Below, piece after piece: positions 24,278 through 29,043 of a stretch of 29,043 bases of DNA. Origin of the DNA: PZPK01 sp963974595 (GTDB taxonomy: Bacteria > Pseudomonadota > Gammaproteobacteria > Pseudomonadales > Oleiphilaceae); NCBI GenBank assembly GCA_963974595.1, contig CAXBDA010000036.1, forward strand, positions 1-29,043. The letters run 5' to 3'. Position 1 is the stretch's first letter. The number at the start of each line of letters is the position of its first letter. The translations under genes and the position numbers were made by a program. The notes beneath the pieces were generated by a model. That model saw only the letters and a list, made by a program, of their open reading frames with translations, did not search any database and was not told the origin of the DNA.

Positions 24278-24390
24278 TATATCCGTGCCCTGATAGTCGA
24301 GATTGGAAGTGCCTGGGTCTAACGTTTATGATTTTTTCAATGTTTATAAATTTAATTTGAAAGTAACACTAGCTTATTTGGCAACTCATT

Positions 24391-24555
24391 TTAATCTGAG
24401 GTGGCCGGATAATGTTCTGCTAATAGTTTTCCGCACGCTTGCATACACTCTTGAAAACCCTCATGCACCTGATTATTTTTAATGCATTGCACAAAATCTA
24501 AAACTATGGCCAACGACACAAAAACCATACCAAAATAAAAACCCCGAATTGCCAT
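24391..24555 (-). CDS. Possible small membrane protein downstream of cusA
   Basis: A 54-residue frame follows cusA on the same strand, 68 bases after its stop. From the ATG at 24555 it has a hydrophobic N-terminal helix (YFGMVFVSLAIVLDFV) and a polar tail with cysteines (CIKN and ECMQACGKLL). A TTG at 24582 would extend it by nine residues. No good ribosome binding site is seen and I know no family for it. The position and the CxxxC motif make a metal-related accessory protein conceivable, but this is speculation. The rest of the 345-base gap between 24278 and 24623 shows nothing else I can name. Confidence 0.35.
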   Translation of the reverse strand: MAIRGFYFGMVFVSLAIVLDFVQCIKNNQVHEGFQECMQACGKLLAEHYPATSD

Positions 24556-24623
24556 AACAAGACGGCATTTAAGTGCCCCCAATAGTGGGTAAATACAAGC
24601 AAAAAGGGGATGGTTGTTGAATC

Positions 24624-27600
24624 TTAGCCCTGCTTCTCTCTATTTCGCTCCTGATATTGAATGACCAAACTATAGAGTACAGGTAATACTAATAAGTTAA
24701 GTAAAAGTACTGTCAGCATTCCCCCCAGCATCGGTGCAGCAATCCGGTGTGTAACATCAGAGCCCGTTGCACTGCTTAACATAATAGGGACCAAACCGAC
24801 CATCGTTGAAATAGCTGTCATCGCCACAGGACGAACTCGCTTAGAGGTTGCAAAAACGGTTGCTTGCTTAATTTCAGAAAGGGTCAAGGCTGTTTTAGAT
24901 GCTGCGCGTCGTTTAGCAATTTCAGTATCTATAAAACTTAATACCAGCACCCCGATTTCCGCTGCCATGCCAGCTAATGCGATAAACCCTACGGCGACAG
25001 CGACAGATATATTATAACCATAGGAATAAACCAACCAAATTCCACCCACTAAACCAAATGGAATAGATAACATCACCACAAGGGGTTCAATTATATTTCT
25101 AAAGTTAAAATATAAGAGCAGAAAAATAATCAACAAGGTAACGGGTGCCACAATTCTTAAACGTGCTGCAGCACGTTCCATATATTCAAATTGTCCAGAC
25201 CAGCTCACCGTATACCCGGCAGGAATAGTGACCTGATCTTCTAAAGCTTGCTTGGCTTTCACCACATAACCGCCAATATCCGTGGTAGAGATATCAACAT
25301 AAATCCATGCATTTGGCCTAGCATCTTCACTTTTTATTACTGGGGCACCACGTGTATATTTTAATTCAGCAACCATCGCTAAAGGGATCTGACTACCGGT
25401 TGGCGTCGGGATTAATACCCGGCTTAATGCTTCCATATCTCCACGGAGTGATCTTGGGTAGCGTAAATTAACAGGGTAACGTTCTAAACCTTCGACCGTT
25501 TGCGTAATATTCATTCCCCCTATAGCACTTTGAATAACATCCTGAACAGCGCCCACGGTTAAGCCGTAACGAGAGGCTTTTTCCCGATCAACATCAAAAT
25601 CCAGATAATAACCGCCAACAGCTCTATCACCAAAAGCTGAGGTAGTTTCTGGCAAACTCTTCATCGCTTGTTCAATATCAAGTGACACTTTTTGAAGTAC
25701 GTTCAAATCCGGCCCTGACACTTTAATGCCAATGGGGGTTTTTATACCGGTAGACAACATATCAATTCGGGTTTTTATTGGCATTGTCCATGCATTTGCC
25801 ACACCCGGGAATTGAATTTTCTTATCCATTTCTTTCATTAATTCAGCCGTGGTTTTATCCGGGTCTGGCCATTTATCTTTAGTTTTTAAGCGTATTGTCG
25901 TCTCCATCATGGACAACGACGCCGCATCAGTGGCTGATTCTGCACGACCTACTTTGCCAAACACATGGTGCACTTCAGGAAAGGTTTTTAATATTTTATC
26001 TGTCTGCTGAAGTAATTCTTTTGCTTTGGTAATCGAGATCCCTGGAAAGGTGGTTGGCATGTAAAGAATGTCACCTTCATCTAAGGGAGGCATAAATTCA
26101 CTGCCTAATCTGGAATATGGATAATACGTTGCAGCTAATAACACCGCAGCTAAAACAAGGGTGACACCTCGCCACTTCATCGCCAAACTTAAAACGGGCA
26201 AGTGAATCCTGTGTAACAGGCGGTTAATGGGGTTTTTTTCTTCGGGCATAATTTTACCGCGAAGGAAATACCCCATCATCACCGGTACTAATGTGATCGC
26301 TAGAATCGCAGAGGCCGCCATAGCATACGTTGCGGTAAATGCTAAAGGGCTAAACAAACGGCCTTCTTGTGCCTGCATAGTAAAAATAGGCAAGAACGAG
26401 ACGGTAATGACCAACAAAGAGAAAAATAAGGCGGGGCCTACTTCACGACTAGACTCGCCAATCACGGTCCAACGCTCTTCATTATTTAATTCACGACCTA
26501 GTTTATCACGTGCTTTTGCCAGACAAGTGTGGGCATTTTCAACCATCACAATCGCGCCATCGACCATGGTGCCGATGGTAATCGCAATCCCCCCTAATGA
26601 CATGATATTTGCATTCAAACCTTGAAAACGCATGACAATAAAAGCCATCAATATACCTAAAGGCAAGGTGATAATAGCGACAAATGCTGAGCGAGCATGT
26701 AGTAAAAATAAAATCACCACTAAACTTACGATCACAAGCTCTTGTAATAATGAGCTATTCAAGCTGTCTACCGCGCGCTCTATCAAGTCGCCTCGATCAT
26801 AGACAGGCACAATTTCAACCCCGTCTGGCAAACCTTTTTTTAATTCTTCTAATTTAGCTCTAACGGCTTGTATTGTGGCTAATGCATTTTCACCAAAACG
26901 CATAATAACAACACCACCGGCAACTTCTCCTTCACCATTTAATTCAACAATACCCCGGCGTAACTCCGGCCCTAAATGCACATGAGCTACATCCTTCAAA
27001 CGAATGGGGGTGCCATCACTATCCACACCGACAGGTATTGTATTCAGGTCATCAATTGACTGAATATAACCTCGACTACGAACCATATACTCAGTTTCAG
27101 CTACTTCAATTAACCGCCCTCCAACATCCTTATTAGACTGTTTAATGGCCATTTTGACCTTATCCAGAGAAATGTTGTAGCGAAGCAAGACATTTGGGTC
27201 AACTTCAACCTGATATTGCTTAACATAGCCGCCAACAGAGGCGACTTCAGAAACCCCTTGAACAGTTTGTAATGGATAACGTAAATACCAATCTTGCAAA
27301 GAACGCAGTTGCGCAAGGTCATGCTGCCCTGTTTTATCAACTAAAGCGTATTCATATACCCAGCCAACCCCTGTCGCATCAGGGCCAAGTGTAGGCGTGA
27401 TGCCCTGAGGCAAGCGACCACTTACATAGTTTAATGATTCCAACACCCGGGATCTTGCCCAATACATATCCGTATTATCTTCAAAAATAATATACACAAA
27501 CGAAAAACCAAAAAAAGAGTAGCCTCTTACCACTTTAGTATTCGGAACAGCCAGCATAGACGTCGTGAGCGGGTAAGTAACCTGATCCTCAACAACTTGG

Positions 27601-27773
27601 GGAGACTGCCCTGGAAACTCTGTAAAAATAATAACTTGCACGTCAGATAAATCTGGAATCGCATCTAAAGGGGCATTTTTGTAGGCGAAAATACCCACTA
27701 AAGTAATAATAGCTGTGGCGATCAATACCATAAAACGATCACGTAAAGAGGCATTAATAATGGCATTAATCAT
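24624..27773 (-). CDS. cusA: Cu(I)/Ag(I) efflux RND pump CusA
   Basis: CusA is the inner membrane heavy-metal RND pump that, with CusB and an outer membrane channel, exports copper and silver ions from the periplasm using the proton gradient. The 1049-residue protein has the full RND layout of 12 helices with two large periplasmic loops. The three methionines known to bind Cu(I)/Ag(I) in E. coli CusA are present in ILYMPTT (Met572), SLSMMETT (Met622/623) and RIDMLSTGIK (Met672), which separates it from CzcA zinc/cobalt pumps. The proton-relay Asp405 lies in MVDGAIVMVENAH. Its start overlaps the cusB end by eight bases, showing an operon and probable coupling. Confidence 0.94.
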   Translation of the reverse strand: MINAIINASLRDRFMVLIATAIITLVGIFAYKNAPLDAIPDLSDVQVIIFTEFPGQSPQVVEDQVTYPLTTSMLAVPNTKVVRGYSFFGFSFVYIIFEDNTDMYWARSRVLESLNYVSGRLPQGITPTLGPDATGVGWVYEYALVDKTGQHDLAQLRSLQDWYLRYPLQTVQGVSEVASVGGYVKQYQVEVDPNVLLRYNISLDKVKMAIKQSNKDVGGRLIEVAETEYMVRSRGYIQSIDDLNTIPVGVDSDGTPIRLKDVAHVHLGPELRRGIVELNGEGEVAGGVVIMRFGENALATIQAVRAKLEELKKGLPDGVEIVPVYDRGDLIERAVDSLNSSLLQELVIVSLVVILFLLHARSAFVAIITLPLGILMAFIVMRFQGLNANIMSLGGIAITIGTMVDGAIVMVENAHTCLAKARDKLGRELNNEERWTVIGESSREVGPALFFSLLVITVSFLPIFTMQAQEGRLFSPLAFTATYAMAASAILAITLVPVMMGYFLRGKIMPEEKNPINRLLHRIHLPVLSLAMKWRGVTLVLAAVLLAATYYPYSRLGSEFMPPLDEGDILYMPTTFPGISITKAKELLQQTDKILKTFPEVHHVFGKVGRAESATDAASLSMMETTIRLKTKDKWPDPDKTTAELMKEMDKKIQFPGVANAWTMPIKTRIDMLSTGIKTPIGIKVSGPDLNVLQKVSLDIEQAMKSLPETTSAFGDRAVGGYYLDFDVDREKASRYGLTVGAVQDVIQSAIGGMNITQTVEGLERYPVNLRYPRSLRGDMEALSRVLIPTPTGSQIPLAMVAELKYTRGAPVIKSEDARPNAWIYVDISTTDIGGYVVKAKQALEDQVTIPAGYTVSWSGQFEYMERAAARLRIVAPVTLLIIFLLLYFNFRNIIEPLVVMLSIPFGLVGGIWLVYSYGYNISVAVAVGFIALAGMAAEIGVLVLSFIDTEIAKRRAASKTALTLSEIKQATVFATSKRVRPVAMTAISTMVGLVPIMLSSATGSDVTHRIAAPMLGGMLTVLLLNLLVLPVLYSLVIQYQERNREKQG

Positions 27774-29043
27774 CTGACTTTTCCTTTACTGGCGCGGATG
27801 CTTTATCCTTTAAAACTTGCATCATTTTGGCTGTTGCTTCACTTAAACTGGACTCTGAATCAACCAAAAACTGCGATGATGTGACCACTTCATCGCCCGC
27901 TTTTAAGCCTTCAAGGATTGAAGTTTTCCCTTCAGACTCAATACCAATAGTCACTTGTCTAGGCTCAAACTTTCCAGGTGCTGTTACAACAAAAACCTGT
28001 GGGAATTGACCCGATCGAATAACCGCCTCAGAAGGCACAACAATAGCTTTACTTTGTGTATCCGCAAGAATATTCACTTCTGCAAACATATCAGGTCGAA
28101 GCAGTAGCTCTTTATTATCAAAAATAATCCTGACTTTCGTGGTTCTTGTTTTCTGCTCCGCATAGGGATAAATATAAGCAAGTGAACCTTTAAACGTTCT
28201 TCCAGGTACACTGGTCAGTGTCATTTCGACTTGGTCGCCTTTTTTAATCCAGGGTAATTCATATTCATATACATCGGCATAAACCCAAACCTGGCTTAGA
28301 TCAACCACCATATACAGTTCAGTTTTAGGTGTTACAAACTGGCCTTTTCGAGAGCCGATACGTACGACCGTTCCAGATACGGGGGTGTGAATATGAAGAT
28401 TTTTTTTAATTTTTCGGGTTTTTTCGAGCTCGACTATTTGATGCTCAGGTACATCAAGTAAACGCAAACGTTCACGTGAACTTTCCAGCAAGTCTTCTGC
28501 CCCGCGCTTGATCTCATCAAACTGGCTTTCTTTCAATGCTGCTACATTGTTTAACGCTAACAAATACTCTTGTTGGGTTGAAACCAGTTTCGGCGAATAA
28601 ATACTCAGTAAAATATCATTCTTTTCAACTGTCTCACCGGTTTTATCCACCCTTAAATTTTCTATCCAGCCTTCAACTTTCGAATGTAAACGCGCCATTC
28701 GTTCTTCATCAAAATCTACTCGACCTACTGCCCTGACTGTTCGACTTAACTCGACTTCTGTTGCAATTGACGTTCTGACGCCAATATTCTGAACCATTGC
28801 AGGGTCTATCTTGACCATGCCAGGATTATCAGTGCTTGCATTTTTATCGGCATAAACCGGGACATAATCCATGCCCATCGCATCTTTAGCGGGTGTAGGG
28901 GACGTTACTGTCGGGTTCATTGAATTGCGATAAAATAAAATTTCATCTTGGTTTGCGTTTACACTTTCCTCTGCATAAACAGGGACATAATCCATCCCCA
29001 TCGCATCTTTAGCGGGTGTAGGGGACGTCACTGCGGGGTTCAT
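27766..29043 (-). CDS. cusB: CusB-type membrane fusion protein (partial, N-terminus off window)
   Basis: CusB is the periplasmic adaptor that links CusA to the outer membrane channel and passes metal to the pump. Visible parts in order: two copies of a heavy-metal-binding module (MNPxVTSPTPAKDAMGMDYVPVYA) 41 residues apart, then VGRVDFDEERMARLHSKVEG, a coiled-coil hairpin, the lipoyl-type segment HTPVSGTVVRIGSRKGQF, beta-barrel AEVNILA, and the membrane-proximal C-terminus. The Met at the window edge is inside the first visible module and corresponds to an internal Met in the second, so the true start and signal peptide lie beyond 29043. The gene overlaps cusA by eight bases. Confidence 0.92.
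   Translation of the reverse strand: MNPAVTSPTPAKDAMGMDYVPVYAEESVNANQDEILFYRNSMNPTVTSPTPAKDAMGMDYVPVYADKNASTDNPGMVKIDPAMVQNIGVRTSIATEVELSRTVRAVGRVDFDEERMARLHSKVEGWIENLRVDKTGETVEKNDILLSIYSPKLVSTQQEYLLALNNVAALKESQFDEIKRGAEDLLESSRERLRLLDVPEHQIVELEKTRKIKKNLHIHTPVSGTVVRIGSRKGQFVTPKTELYMVVDLSQVWVYADVYEYELPWIKKGDQVEMTLTSVPGRTFKGSLAYIYPYAEQKTRTTKVRIIFDNKELLLRPDMFAEVNILADTQSKAIVVPSEAVIRSGQFPQVFVVTAPGKFEPRQVTIGIESEGKTSILEGLKAGDEVVTSSQFLVDSESSLSEATAKMMQVLKDKASAPVKEKSDD
28850..29043. repeat. Tandem 123-bp duplication of the CusB metal-binding module
   Basis: Bases 28850-28920 and 28973-29043 are near-identical copies, 66 of 71 positions equal, with a period of 123 bp (41 codons). Each encodes the Met-containing metal-binding module of CusB. 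The second copy reaches the window edge, so more copies may follow. The high DNA identity points to a recent in-frame duplication. Confidence 0.92.

Noticed and set aside
24560..24623. Terminator after cusA
   Set aside because: The GGGGGCAC and TGCC elements form only an imperfect short stem without a T-tract.
29041..29043. ATG at the window edge as the start of cusB
   Set aside because: The same methionine recurs inside the second copy of the repeated module, and no signal peptide follows, so it is internal to a longer protein.

Overview
The window reads as chromosomal DNA of an AT-rich gammaproteobacterium (about 40% GC by eye), probably aquatic or marine and growing aerobically on organic acids and amino acids. 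The support is a type II secretion (Gsp/Xcp) locus in Pseudomonas-like divergent order, a LiuR-controlled leucine catabolic operon, a TRAP-type permease and a Cus-type copper/silver efflux system. No rRNA, tRNA, CRISPR array or insertion sequence was recognised.

Region 1 (1-7034): a leftward type II secretion operon gspE-F-G-H-I-J, with gspJ running off the left edge through nine in-frame copies of a hexanucleotide repeat. A short XcpP-like gspC diverges from it across a 537-base spacer that holds a 15-bp inverted repeat. The secretin gene gspD would be expected after gspC; the next gene instead encodes a LapG-like, transglutaminase-type cysteine protease.

Region 2 (7035-16019): a rightward cluster liuR-liuA-liuB-liuC-liuE-aacS-ggt. 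LiuR (MerR family) has a plausible ACGT-rich operator within its own promoter. LiuA, LiuB, LiuC and LiuE take isovaleryl-CoA to acetyl-CoA and acetoacetate, and AacS reactivates acetoacetate. The biotin-carrying subunit gene liuD is missing from its usual place between liuC and liuE. A secreted gamma-glutamyltransferase gene follows aacS with only 4 bases between them.

Region 3 (16020-21669): leftward genes for a fused TRAP permease and a CopD-family membrane protein; divergently, a 59-residue unknown ORF overlapping a periplasmic cytochrome c gene; then a leftward pair encoding a sterol-desaturase-family di-iron enzyme and an epoxide-hydrolase-like alpha/beta hydrolase.

Region 4 (21670-24623): two uncharacterised genes facing each other. 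One is an ATP-grasp-like protein whose motif order looks circularly permuted, as in eukaryotic glutathione synthetase. The other is a 423-residue protein of no recognised family with a Cys/His cluster. A possible small membrane protein follows.

Region 5 (24624-29043): leftward cusB-cusA. CusA keeps the three methionines of Cu(I)/Ag(I) exporters. CusB, cut by the right edge, carries a near-identical tandem copy of its N-terminal metal-binding module.

The best candidates for something undescribed are the gspC/LapG-like pairing, the permuted ATP-grasp orphan, the unknown 423-residue protein, the small ORF coupled to cytochrome c, and the two recent repeat expansions in gspJ and cusB.
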